From NCBI RefSeq assembly GCF_019655335.1, contig NZ_BPFD01000010.1, positions 18,470 to 82,469 on the forward strand: a stretch of 64,000 nt of DNA. Direction: 5' to 3'. Made by a program: the position numbers and the translations under genes. Positions within the stretch are counted from its first letter, which is position 1, and every line of letters begins with the position of its first letter. The notes beneath the pieces are model-generated. The model saw only the letters and a list, made by a program, of their open reading frames with translations, was not told the origin of the DNA and did not search any database. This document shows, piece by piece, positions 34,781 to 42,821 of this stretch. The stretch comes from Shewanella hafniensis. GTDB lineage: Bacteria; Pseudomonadota; Gammaproteobacteria; Enterobacterales; Shewanellaceae.

Positions 34781-34813
34781 TGCTTAACCACTCCCACTAA
34801 AAGTGGCTAAGCA
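34781..34813. other. Imperfect inverted repeat upstream of the malate-synthase-like gene
   Basis: TGCTTAACCACT (34781-34792) and AGTGGCTAAGCA (34802-34813) pair with a single mismatch over 12 bp around a nine-base loop. The preceding GCTAAGCCATTCCAG is nearly repeated at about 36979-36994. It could be a remnant of a dispersed element or an operator. It lies about 100 bp before the malate-synthase-like start. Confidence 0.4.
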
Positions 34814-34914
34814 CTCAAAGCGGACAAACCAAATTGAAGACAAACTTTGATAAGCCAAAAGTTAAATCAAAACCCTGAATTTTTTTTAAATTGAAAGAGT
34901 GAGAGGAACAAGCG

Positions 34915-35478
34915 ATGAATATGTCAATTATCAAGAGCAACCAGATCCAACCGAATCTAAACAGCCTCATCGCAGAAGAAGTGCTAGCCGTGGCCCAAGT
35001 CAATGTCACCGAGCACGAGAAGATCGCTAATGCGAAACAATTCCTCGACCGCCTCTTTCCACTTAACTCTGGTTCACACCAAGATGTGAGCAGCTATGTG
35101 GTTTACTACCAGCACCTGTTGGCCTTTTTTGCCGATGGCAGCCACAGTGGTTTACGTCAGCCAAAACAGTTTGTGGCCTTTAACGGCACTAAAGATGCGC
35201 CCTGCGCCATAGTGTTACAGGACCTAGGTTGCCACGTTGAACTCAGTTTCGACCGCAGTGGCATGATAGGTGCGAGAGACGTTGCCAATCTGGAAGATAT
35301 CCAAATCGGAACGTCATTAAACATGGTAGTCGGAACACCAGAGTCACGTTCTGCCGCATCGCGCCATTGGCTCAGCCTATTACATGCGGGTATGTCCAGC
35401 GCTAACGACACCCAAGATAAGTTGTTTACCGCAAAGGATGGCAGTGATTACAGTTTGAAAAGTATCGTAAATTTATAA
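34915..35478 (+). CDS. Stand-alone malate synthase G-like protein lacking the catalytic barrel
   Basis: A 187-residue protein whose middle matches malate synthase G (GlcB, about 723 residues) over roughly GlcB 178-320. It has FLDRLFPLNSGSHQDV against FLDESLPLENGSYQDV, then QPKQFVAFNGTKDAPCAIVL and HVELSFDRSGMIGARD. The N-terminal LIAEEVLAVAQVN recalls the GlcB start (FVDEEVLPGTGL), so two separated GlcB segments have been joined. The active-site barrel, with its catalytic Arg, Asp and metal-binding Glu/Asp, is missing, and no remainder lies downstream. The gene has a good ribosome site (AGAGGAA) and its own terminator. It could be a regulatory or binding protein, or a relic. No enzymatic activity is expected. 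Confidence 0.72.
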   Translation: MNMSIIKSNQIQPNLNSLIAEEVLAVAQVNVTEHEKIANAKQFLDRLFPLNSGSHQDVSSYVVYYQHLLAFFADGSHSGLRQPKQFVAFNGTKDAPCAIVLQDLGCHVELSFDRSGMIGARDVANLEDIQIGTSLNMVVGTPESRSAASRHWLSLLHAGMSSANDTQDKLFTAKDGSDYSLKSIVNL

Positions 35479-35515
35479 TTTTACGCTCTGTAAGCTCACC
35501 ATTTATTATCTAGCT

Positions 35516-35547
35516 AAGAAGATGAACTGAGCACAGTTCATCTTCTT
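35516..35547 (+). terminator. Long hairpin ending the malate-synthase-like gene
   Basis: AAGAAGATGAACTG and CAGTTCATCTTCTT are perfect 14-bp inverted repeats with an AGCA loop, 38 bases past the stop. The T-rich arm is followed by CGATTT, so it has the form of an intrinsic terminator with a weak tail. Confidence 0.78.
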
Positions 35548-35583
35548 CGATTTACCCTCCTGCTTTGCCAAACCTTCTGAGAG

Positions 35584-35627
35584 TCAATAAAACTGATTAA
35601 CTAGTTAAGTTTAATTGATTTTATTGA
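35584..35627. promoter_or_regulatory. AT-rich dyad upstream of yeiH, candidate operator
   Basis: TCAATAAAA (35584-35592) and TTTTATTGA (35619-35627) are exact inverted repeats. The centre contains TTAACTAGTTAA, itself a perfect palindrome. The site is about 140 bp before the yeiH-like start. YeiH-type genes are often controlled by a LysR regulator, but no regulator is adjacent here. Confidence 0.4.
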
Positions 35628-35764
35628 GGATCATACACACAGCTATAATGCCCTCTTGCATCTGTCTCCATGATCAATCCAATTGATCGCCATTTTGTAT
35701 CCGTCGCTTAATGTGAAGATCTATGGTTGGAACGATAAACCGAATCGCTCGAGCCTAAGGCGTT

Positions 35765-36715
35765 ATGAATTCTTCATCAACATCACAGCAAGATAATAAG
35801 ACTCACCGCATCGTTTTCATCTGTGCGGGCTTGTTATGCCTCGCGCCTTTTATCTCATCGCCCATGGCGCTAGTCTTAGGTTTTACCTTAGCCAGTCTTG
35901 GCTGGGTGCCAGTGCAATGGAATATCGCCGCGCTCACCAAAAAACTCCTGTCTTATTCGATCATTGGCTTAGGGTTTGGGATTAACTTAAACGCGGCGAT
36001 AGAGGCGAGCACCCACAACTTCGGCCTGATTGTTGGCTCAATCTTTTTCACCCTGAGCTTAGGGTTTGTGCTTACCCGCGCCCTGAAATTTGATCATGTC
36101 ACGGGCCATTTGATTGCTTCTGGTACTGCTATTTGTGGTGGCAGCGCCATTGCCGCAGTCGCTCCGGCCATCAATGCGCGTAACGATCAAACCGCCACTG
36201 CGTTAGCCTGCGTATTTGTGCTCAATTCAGTCGCGCTATTTTTATTCCCCGCTCTCGGCCACTTGCTCAATATGAGCCAATACGATTTTGGCGTATGGAG
36301 TGCCATCGCCATCCACGATACTTCATCGGTTGTCGGCGCCGCTTCGGCCTATGGCGATGAAGCCTTAAAAACCGCTACCACCATAAAGCTCGCCCGCGCC
36401 CTGTGGATTATCCCGATCGCATTAGTCAGCGCAGTGCTGTTTGGTGGCGATAAGCGCAAGCTTAACCTGCCGTATTTTATCGGTTTTTATTGTCTAGCTA
36501 TTGCCGTGGCCCATTGGTTACCACAATTCCACGCTGTTTATGACACCTTATTTATGGTGTCGAAACGGGCATTAGTACTGTGTTTATTTTTGATTGGTGC
36601 AGGCATTACAGTGCAGAAAATGCGGGCGAGTGGCCCCAAACCTTTGTTACTTGGGGTCATGCTGTGGGCAGCGATTGGTATCACGTCTTTAGTGTATATT
36701 CTTTATTTTCAATAA
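35765..36715 (+). CDS. YeiH family (UPF0324) putative sulfate/sulfite export transporter
   Basis: A 316-residue inner-membrane protein with about nine to ten helices. The family signature [17 protein letters not shown] is near 120-137, and a second block [18 protein letters not shown] is at about 181-198. YeiH proteins are predicted anion exporters; export of sulfate or sulfite has been proposed on the basis of the relatives TauZ and YeiH, and has not been proven for most members. The ATG at 35765 follows a CTAAGG site. It is probably monocistronic; the next gene on the right is convergent. Confidence 0.85.
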   Translation: MNSSSTSQQDNKTHRIVFICAGLLCLAPFISSPMALVLGFTLASLGWVPVQWNIAALTKKLLSYSIIGLGFGINLNAAIEASTHNFGLIVGSIFFTLSLGFVLTRALKFDHVTGHLIASGTAICGGSAIAAVAPAINARNDQTATALACVFVLNSVALFLFPALGHLLNMSQYDFGVWSAIAIHDTSSVVGAASAYGDEALKTATTIKLARALWIIPIALVSAVLFGGDKRKLNLPYFIGFYCLAIAVAHWLPQFHAVYDTLFMVSKRALVLCLFLIGAGITVQKMRASGPKPLLLGVMLWAAIGITSLVYILYFQ

Positions 36716-36737
36716 ATATGGTTAGCAAGAAGCCAGT

Positions 36738-36890
36738 CTACTCTGCCGTTGGCTTCATTCGCCAAGCCCAGCAGAGGACGCCAACAAAGGCGGAGAATTC
36801 GATAAGTGAGCGCACGAGTCCTGTGGTTTGCGTCGAAGCGACCAAGGCAATCAGGCAAAACACGATAATCAGCCAGTTTTTCAATGGCAT
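36738..36890 (-). CDS. 50-residue membrane peptide, unknown function
   Basis: A short minus-strand gene. The product starts MPLKNWLIIVFCLIALVAST, has a second hydrophobic stretch at about 27-44 (LIEFSAFVGVLCWAWR) and ends MKPTAE. The ribosome site GCAGGAAG lies directly before the ATG. The frame at 36709-36900 that covers the same DNA is a shadow with ordinary charged composition and no ribosome site. Two membrane helices with a basic tail suggest an inner-membrane protein. It is convergent with the yeiH-like gene, whose stop is 23 bp away. Confidence 0.62.
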   Translation of the reverse strand: MPLKNWLIIVFCLIALVASTQTTGLVRSLIEFSAFVGVLCWAWRMKPTAE

Positions 36891-37026
36891 CTTCCTGCAA
36901 ACTTAGGGGATGCTCATTATTATTTAGAACTAAAAACTCAGCAAATATCGATTTTCAATAACAAATAGCTATAACAGCTAAGCCAATCCAGCGGCGCTTA
37001 AACCGCTATAGGGCATTTGGAACTCG

Positions 37027-37662
37027 CTACAAAATTGGCGTTGGACGACGCACTAACAAGCCACTCAAAATCGATAAAATGCAGTAGGCGGTAAAGAAGT
37101 AAAATCCATTTTCAAATTGCGCTTGGGTTTTTAGCATTTCCCCCATGCCACCTGAGGCGTTCCCCGCCATAAAGGTGATGATCAGCGCCACCACAAACAC
37201 ATCGGCCATCGACCACTTAGCGAGTGCGTTGACGACGGCATTAATCCTCAGCTTCAGGCCAATCGAGCTAACACATTGCTGTGCCAGCATTAAACTCAAC
37301 TTCAAGGCAGGCACTACTACACTGAATAACATGACTAATCCCGCAACGAGCCCGTTCCCAGAGTGATAAAGTTCGGTTACCGTTCCCCAAATACTACGGG
37401 TTTTCTGTAGCACTTCGACCTCGCCCTTAAGGCTATTGAGCCCCAGCAAACCACTGACCATACTCAGCATACCGCGAGCGCTGTCGCGCCCCGAGTCTTC
37501 ATCGAACCTTTGGGCAACTTGCTCTATGCCCTGCTCGGTCAGTTTGGCCTTATCGATAGTGCCGCTGATGCTCAAAATAGGTTGAGTCACCCCAGGGATT
37601 AATAAAGCTAAAGATAAGAGAATGATAAAAATAGGAAATAAAGATTTCATAGCACTGTTCAT
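37027..37662 (-). CDS. Paraquat-inducible protein A family membrane protein
   Basis: A 211-residue inner-membrane protein with one PqiA module of about four helices and the family block LAKWSMADVFVVALIITFMA at about 148-167, preceded by the helices of VLALPGV-type (LLIPGVTQPILSISG) and by GLVAGLVMLFSVVVPALKL. Between helices 1 and 2 lies a periplasmic region of about 80 residues. Full PqiA has two such modules and works with MCE-type PqiB in transport between the membranes. This shorter protein stands without an MCE partner, so its role is unclear. The start at MNSAMKS may alternatively be the fifth residue (MKSLFPI). Confidence 0.83.
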   Translation of the reverse strand: MNSAMKSLFPIFIILLSLALLIPGVTQPILSISGTIDKAKLTEQGIEQVAQRFDEDSGRDSARGMLSMVSGLLGLNSLKGEVEVLQKTRSIWGTVTELYHSGNGLVAGLVMLFSVVVPALKLSLMLAQQCVSSIGLKLRINAVVNALAKWSMADVFVVALIITFMAGNASGGMGEMLKTQAQFENGFYFFTAYCILSILSGLLVRRPTPIL

Positions 37663-37774
37663 CCCATTGCCAGACTGGAGAAGACATTCAGTTTACGGTT
37701 TGTAGCGCAGGCTCTGCAATCGTTCACACCAGCCATCGATACAGATGACCGGCGTTAGAGGCAGAATTTGAGAA

Positions 37775-38965
37775 TTAATAGAAAGGCGTTGGATCGATAT
37801 CCAATGAGCTCGGTGACACGCCGCGCTCGATATACAGCTCAGATTTTAATAAATCCACCATAGCGACATCTGTGTAACGTTTTACTTTTAAAGAATAAAA
37901 GCATTTTACGATTGGATGCAGTGCGTCTCTGTCCTTCGAAGCCCAGACAATACCAACGCGGCCGTCCGATAATTCCACTAAGGAACCCACAGGATAAATA
38001 CCGATACAGCGAATAAACTCGTAGACCAATTCTTGATCTAAGTGAAATGGCGTCAGACTGAGTAAAATTTTAAAAGCTGCGGCTGGGCTCATGGCCTCTT
38101 TGTAACAGCGCGTCGCAGTTAACGCATCGAAGATATCGACGATACAACTCATACGACCGTGGCGAGGAATTTCATCACCCTTCAAGCCCCTTGGATAACC
38201 TCGACCATCTAACTTTTCGTGGTGCATTAAGCAGATATCTTTACTAATCTGCGACAGGCCGCTAGTTTCGTTCATAATTTCAAGTGCATATACTTGATGC
38301 AACTTCATATGTTCGAACTCTTCTGGCGTCAGTTTGCCCGGCTTGTGCAACACTTTATTGTCGACTTTTATCTTGCCGATATCGTGCAAAATCCCACCAA
38401 CCGCCATTTGCCGCAGCATATCGCGATCAAGATTGAGGTATTTACCAAAGGTTACCAGCAGAAAGGCAACATTCACTGAATGTTCGAGTAGATAGGCATC
38501 TTTTGAACGCAGTGCAGACATACATTTAAGCGCATCGGCATCCAACATCACAGACTCTATCATGGTATCGGCTAACGCTTCGAAGGGCGCGACTTCGATG
38601 GCTTTGCCTTCGAAGGTTTCGGATAACACTTTACGAATAAGGTCTTTCGCTTCGGTCAGCATAACCTTAGCTTGAGCTTGTTGTTTATCGCGACTCACTA
38701 GCGCTTTTCGATTGTCGGCTTGACTATCATTAGTCGTTTTTTTCTTTAACCCACAATGTTCTGCCGAACGCTCAGTGTCCACCCAAACGAATTTGATGCC
38801 ACTTTTGGCCAGTTTTAAAATTGCATCCTTATGTTTAATTTGTCCAGCATTTGCAATAGCAAGTTGACCCTGATCATTTTTGTCTATGGCACTGACAAAC
38901 ATACCTAATGTCAATTGCGACACAGGTAATTTGATAAGCTCAACTGTTTCTGCCGACTCACTCAT
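37775..38965 (-). CDS. HD-GYP domain cyclic-di-GMP phosphodiesterase with DUF3391 N-terminus
   Basis: A 396-residue cytosolic signalling enzyme. The N-terminal 120 residues are the DUF3391 domain (VSQLTLGMFVSAIDKNDQG). The HD-GYP domain has EHSVNVA (His162), HDIGK (194-198), HHEKLDGRGYP (248-258) and the following GLKGDEIP, so all metal ligands and the GYP triad are present and it should hydrolyse cyclic di-GMP. Family members control motility and biofilm. It stands alone, with a possible promoter in the 235-bp region to the right; no partner GGDEF gene is near. Confidence 0.93.
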   Translation of the reverse strand: MSESAETVELIKLPVSQLTLGMFVSAIDKNDQGQLAIANAGQIKHKDAILKLAKSGIKFVWVDTERSAEHCGLKKKTTNDSQADNRKALVSRDKQQAQAKVMLTEAKDLIRKVLSETFEGKAIEVAPFEALADTMIESVMLDADALKCMSALRSKDAYLLEHSVNVAFLLVTFGKYLNLDRDMLRQMAVGGILHDIGKIKVDNKVLHKPGKLTPEEFEHMKLHQVYALEIMNETSGLSQISKDICLMHHEKLDGRGYPRGLKGDEIPRHGRMSCIVDIFDALTATRCYKEAMSPAAAFKILLSLTPFHLDQELVYEFIRCIGIYPVGSLVELSDGRVGIVWASKDRDALHPIVKCFYSLKVKRYTDVAMVDLLKSELYIERGVSPSSLDIDPTPFY

Positions 38966-39200
38966 ATCTACAACCCCAAGGATGATGTGCCCGAATAAAA
39001 TATCAACTTAACCATACGACATAAAAGCGACCTACGCTCAAATGTTCTGTTGTTATTCTTGATTATTATAGAACAGGCGTGAGGGGCATTCTAAGCCGCG
39101 CATTAGAAAATCACCATAGACTTTCTTAGTAAACAAAATGCCCTAAACAGTATGCGATGGAATAAGGGCTTAAGGCTAAGGCAAGCGCTATTTCACACTC

Positions 39201-39440
39201 TCACTTTTGTAAAAAATGCCTAAGGGCTAAGCATTCAAAACCGGCGACCATCCAGCGGCGATATTGGCAGTTGTAACAAGAACGCGGTTCATCGTCGACT
39301 TGTTCGTCTTCATCATCTGGGATAAAACACGTGCACAGCTTAGCCACTTGCCTTGCCTGTGAATATTGGGCTAATCCCGCCTTAAAAATCCAGCAGCCAT
39401 CCTTTAATTCAAATGCGTGTTCGACCAAGTTGAGCTCCAT
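39201..39440 (-). CDS. Small Cys-rich protein at the end of the ECF/TonB operon
   Basis: A 79-residue protein. An N-terminal half rich in aromatic residues (ELKDGCWIFKAGLAQYSQA) is followed by KLCTCFIPDDEDEQVDDE and SCYNCQYRRWMVAGFECLA. The last part has the spacing of a small metal site (Cys-x2-Cys-x10-Cys), and there are six cysteines in total. It lies 38 bp after the TiaS-like gene and is the last of six genes on the strand. It could bind a metal or protect a cofactor handled by the system. I do not recognise the family. Confidence 0.68.
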   Translation of the reverse strand: MELNLVEHAFELKDGCWIFKAGLAQYSQARQVAKLCTCFIPDDEDEQVDDEPRSCYNCQYRRWMVAGFECLALRHFLQK

Positions 39441-39478
39441 TTAGCACTCTCTTTTTAAACTCTTTCACTAAATTTGCT

Positions 39479-40216
39479 CTAATAGGCTTGCAGAGCTTGC
39501 TTGCCCGCATTGCGCCATTGCTCTGCCTCTTGATGAACGAGCAAGACAAACTGGTGATCAAGGTATACGGCTTTCACTTTACCCTTCAGCTGCACTCGCT
39601 CATCCAGCACAAGTCGATACTTGTCCGTGCTCATCACAGCATCAAGCCCAGTTTGTTCGAGGATATCGGCAACGCTGAGTTCGAGTGACACATCCTCAAA
39701 TTGGCCAAGTTTAATCTGGCCTTTTACCCGGCCATCACTGCCCATTAAACGTAGCCCTAATCCCGCTAATGCACCAATCACACCTTGGCCTGTGCCACCA
39801 TGTTCGGTCAGCTGAATATTAAGTTGCTCAGCCAAGGCATAGGCCGCCGCTTTCGTGATCACTTCAATTTTAGCTCTGCGGCCAAAATCCATTAAAGCTG
39901 CGACATCATAGTGAGAGTCGACATCGAGTATGGCGATGCCAGGATCGGCCGCGGGAGCCGATTCCGCGACTAAGTGCGCAACGGCATGTTGATGGATTTC
40001 AGCCAGTGTCAGTGGCGAGTGCAGCGCAAAGCACATGGCGCTGTTGTGCGAGGTGTAAGGAATGTCTGGATGCACAAACAATTGATGCCGCGTCACAAAG
40101 GAGGCATGGCCGCCCGACATATTCGCCAGCAGATGGGCGATTTCCTCAGCAATTTCGCCCGTGCCCTTAGTGCCTATATCATCGCTATCGTCGATACAAA
40201 TCAGCCAGTTTTTCAT
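39479..40216 (-). CDS. TiaS-like protein linked to an ECF transporter, unknown function
   Basis: A 245-residue protein. It starts MKNWLICIDDSDDIGTKGTG, which recalls the IDDTDS opening of TiaS (archaeal tRNA-Ile2 agmatidine synthetase). The later PDIPYTSHNSAMCFALHSPL and GGTGQGVIGALAGLGLRLMG have counterparts in TiaS (NP.IPWKTRGNGA and the following Gly-rich segment). The catalytic zinc-ribbon and OB domains are missing or unrecognisable, so agmatidine synthesis is not expected. The ATG follows AGGGA at a suitable distance; the codon two residues earlier does not. Between ECF genes and a Cys-rich protein, it may act on the imported compound. This is inference. Confidence 0.62.
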   Translation of the reverse strand: MKNWLICIDDSDDIGTKGTGEIAEEIAHLLANMSGGHASFVTRHQLFVHPDIPYTSHNSAMCFALHSPLTLAEIHQHAVAHLVAESAPAADPGIAILDVDSHYDVAALMDFGRRAKIEVITKAAAYALAEQLNIQLTEHGGTGQGVIGALAGLGLRLMGSDGRVKGQIKLGQFEDVSLELSVADILEQTGLDAVMSTDKYRLVLDERVQLKGKVKAVYLDHQFVLLVHQEAEQWRNAGKQALQAY

Positions 40217-40244
40217 CTGCATTCCCTAAGGCTTTAAAATGGTT

Positions 40245-40787
40245 TTAAAATTTGTCGCGGTGTAACAGGTCGTGGGCCTTTAATCGCGTCAACACAGGCG
40301 GTACAAGCCAGGCACCAAGAGTGGCAAAGAAACCGCCTTTTAATACACTCAAGCCCCACTGAATCAACACGACATCCAGCGCCATGCCCGCGAGCACATT
40401 GGTGAGTGCCACTTTGCCCGCCCAAGCGATACAGCCTGCAATACCTAAGATCACGCAGCGCCAATGCAAGTTCATACTAAGTGGCAAGAGTAAGGCAACG
40501 AGGTCCATTGCAATGGCTGGCAAGGCAAATTTCAGTAAAATCATAGGCCCGCCTTTACCTACACCTAAAGCCATTGCCACAATCCCCGCAATAACGCCGC
40601 ACGCCGTCATGCTGCCGAAACGACCTAATACGCCATAACAGATCAGATAAAAGAAACTCATCAGGAACATGCTGTGACCAGACAAGCCCAGCTTCAGCCT
40701 TAACATGCCCGTTAATGCCACCAGCAAGGTGGCGCAAAAGCCGACAAATAGGGAGTCTTGCAGACTCAGCGGGATTTTTTTAGTCAT
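40245..40787 (-). CDS. ECF transporter S component (substrate-binding membrane subunit), substrate unknown
   Basis: A 180-residue integral membrane protein with about six helices (SLFVGFCATLLVALTGMLRL, MFLMSFFYLICYGVLGRF, ACGVIAGIVAMALGVGK and later). The size, topology and position between the T component and other import genes fit an ECF S component, the substrate-capturing subunit of energy-coupling factor ABC importers. I cannot place it in a named vitamin or metal family. It overlaps the T gene by 8 bp and follows GAGAG. The TonB-dependent receptor of the same operon suggests an outer-membrane route for the substrate. Confidence 0.7.
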   Translation of the reverse strand: MTKKIPLSLQDSLFVGFCATLLVALTGMLRLKLGLSGHSMFLMSFFYLICYGVLGRFGSMTACGVIAGIVAMALGVGKGGPMILLKFALPAIAMDLVALLLPLSMNLHWRCVILGIAGCIAWAGKVALTNVLAGMALDVVLIQWGLSVLKGGFFATLGAWLVPPVLTRLKAHDLLHRDKF

Positions 40788-41460
40788 TTTTGTCTCTCGG
40801 TGAATGCCAATGTGTTGGTCGTTGCGCTATACCAAAGTGACGGCTCTGCGCTGCAACGGCCATCTGGCGAGATAATTTAAGTAATTGGATTAAGACGGGA
40901 AACAACACGCAATACACCAACTCGGACCAATTTTTAGGGTTACGCAGCGCTTTGGGGGTTATGCGTGCCCCACGCAGACACTGGATTTGATATATCTCGC
41001 GAATTTCATCGGCCATATAGGGCAATAAACTTAAGGATGCCGCGACCACAAAGGCCCACTTGGTCGGTAAGAACGCACTTAACACTTCACCAATCCGCTC
41101 CGGAGCCGCCGTAATACACAGCCACCAACCGGGAATGGTCGCCAAAATAATACGCGCAACCACCACGGCGCCTTGGGCTAAATGTTCAACGCCATAGAGG
41201 ATTAAATACAGACTCAAAGTAATGCTCAATTGCACTAAACCTAGCTTGAGCACGCCCCAAATACTGCCGCGCCGCAGCAAACCGTGGATAACAAGCAGTC
41301 CATTAAGCCCTGCTAATGGCAAGAGTAAATAAGTGGGCAATACAAAAGCACAGGCTGAGAGCACGCACACCAATAGCAGCGACAACGCACAGAGTGCCGT
41401 TTCCCGCCGCTCATAGCTCCAATGCCGCAGCGCGCGTAGGCGCCGACAACTAGCCCACAT
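40780..41460 (-). CDS. ECF transporter T component (energy-coupling transmembrane protein)
   Basis: A 226-residue inner-membrane protein of the EcfT/CbiQ family. It has helices at about 25-45, 48-70, 85-105 and 115-135, then a long cytosolic coupling region with the family Ala-Arg element (YQIQCLRGARITPKALRN) that docks into the ATPases. The ATG at 41460 is preceded by AGGAG at 8 bases and overlaps the ATPase gene by 11 bp. The frame back to 41478 lacks such a site. It joins the S component to the fused ATPase. Confidence 0.82.
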   Translation of the reverse strand: MWASCRRLRALRHWSYERRETALCALSLLLVCVLSACAFVLPTYLLLPLAGLNGLLVIHGLLRRGSIWGVLKLGLVQLSITLSLYLILYGVEHLAQGAVVVARIILATIPGWWLCITAAPERIGEVLSAFLPTKWAFVVAASLSLLPYMADEIREIYQIQCLRGARITPKALRNPKNWSELVYCVLFPVLIQLLKLSRQMAVAAQSRHFGIAQRPTHWHSPRDKND

Positions 41461-42820
41461 AACGCGCTCCTGTTTCAATCAATTCCTCCACCAATAGACC
41501 ATTACGTAAACTCAATTGCCGTGATACAGCGCTGTGTTCAATGCTTCTGTGACTGCTGAGCAAAATAGCGCAACCTTGCGAGCTTAACCGCTTCAGCAAG
41601 TACCACACTTTGCCGTAATAATGCTTATCCATCCCCGCCAATGGATCGTCCAAAAGCAATACTTTAGGGCGTAAACAGGCGAGTGACGCTAAGGCAATCA
41701 AGTGCTGTTGGCCGTAGGATAATTTGTGGGGCGACAACTGAGCTAAGCTAAATAAATCCAATTCATCCAACATCTGTACTGCACGCTCTTTAGGGAGATC
41801 AAAACGCCTAAGGCTAAACTGCATTTCGGCGAGCACGCTGGTCTCGAATAATTGCCGACTCGGCCTTTGCATCAGCAGTCCCAACTCAGCGCCATAAATC
41901 CCCAACTTAGGTCTTCTCCCGAGCACTTTAAGCGGAATACGCTGCCTACAATTAAGTACGCCAGCTATGGTTTTCAGCAGACTCGTTTTACCTGAGCCGT
42001 TATCTCCCACTAAGGTCACTATCTCACACGCCTGTAATTGGAACCCGTGCGGACATGCAAATAACGTGGGACAAGCATCGAAACCAAACTCAAAGGCTTC
42101 GGCGCTGACCAAGACTTTACCCAAATGCTCAAACTTAGGCTGATTTAGCCACGCAGGCGCCTCAACTTGCGGCGCATTGTTCACGGTATAAATGCCTTCG
42201 GATAACTTACCGACCTCTAGCTGCCAGTAGTGCTGAATGATCTCAGCAAAGGCCGAGGCGTTATGTTCAACCAACACCAACGCCATGCCATCTTGGATAA
42301 GATTGCGAAGTACGGCCAGCAGCTCACTCACGCCGTGATCATCGAGTTGCGCCCAAGGCTCATCGAGCAGCAGTAAATGCGGCTCGCACACCAGTTGGGC
42401 GGCAATCATTAAACGATATTTTTGACCGAGGGAAAGCGTGCTGACTTGAGTATCGAGGCGTAGATACAAGCCCACGCGCCGTAGCGCCAATTGCACTTTA
42501 GGCAACATTTTTTCGGCGGGAATACCGAGGTTTTCTAAGGCGAAAGCCACTTCGGCACCAACGGTTTGCCGAAGGAGTTGAGTTTGTGGGTCTTGCATAA
42601 CCAGACCCGTAACCAGTTGTGGGTAACGCCAGATGTCGCCTTCATGCGGGCGATTTAATACGCCCGCCAGTAGGTTGAGCAGACTCGATTTCCCTGAGCC
42701 CGTAGGACCGCTCACGCAATGGCATTGGCCGGTGCCAATAGCCAAGTTTACCTCCTGCAATACGGTCGGTAACTGGCTACCATAGTTGAAGCTAACGCCT
42801 TCGAGCGCTAGGAGTTTCAT
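41450..42820 (-). CDS. ECF transporter ATPase with two fused ATP-binding domains
   Basis: A 456-residue cytosolic protein with two ABC domains in tandem. In the first, the Walker A is GPTGSGKSS, the signature LSLGQKYR and the Walker B LLLLDEP. In the second they are GDNGSGKTS, LSYGQQH and LLLDDP. The first ends near 215 and the second begins near 235. This duplicated layout replaces the separate EcfA1 and EcfA2. The signature Ser-Gly-Gly is modified to Ser-Leu-Gly and Ser-Tyr-Gly, common in this branch. It powers import through the T and S components. Its start is one base after the receptor gene stop. Confidence 0.9.
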   Translation of the reverse strand: MKLLALEGVSFNYGSQLPTVLQEVNLAIGTGQCHCVSGPTGSGKSSLLNLLAGVLNRPHEGDIWRYPQLVTGLVMQDPQTQLLRQTVGAEVAFALENLGIPAEKMLPKVQLALRRVGLYLRLDTQVSTLSLGQKYRLMIAAQLVCEPHLLLLDEPWAQLDDHGVSELLAVLRNLIQDGMALVLVEHNASAFAEIIQHYWQLEVGKLSEGIYTVNNAPQVEAPAWLNQPKFEHLGKVLVSAEAFEFGFDACPTLFACPHGFQLQACEIVTLVGDNGSGKTSLLKTIAGVLNCRQRIPLKVLGRRPKLGIYGAELGLLMQRPSRQLFETSVLAEMQFSLRRFDLPKERAVQMLDELDLFSLAQLSPHKLSYGQQHLIALASLACLRPKVLLLDDPLAGMDKHYYGKVWYLLKRLSSQGCAILLSSHRSIEHSAVSRQLSLRNGLLVEELIETGARYVG

Positions 42821-42821
42821 C

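Noticed and set aside
34915..35478. Annotation as malate synthase
   Set aside because: The catalytic barrel is absent; a functional enzyme annotation would mislead.
36709..36900. A 63-codon minus-strand frame between yeiH and the PqiA-like gene
   Set aside because: The overlapping 50-codon frame at 36738-36890 has a better ribosome site and a clear membrane-helix pattern.
39479..40216. Assignment as tRNA-Ile2 agmatidine synthetase
   Set aside because: Only the N-terminal and Gly-rich segments resemble TiaS; the zinc-ribbon and OB parts are missing, and bacteria use TilS for this modification.
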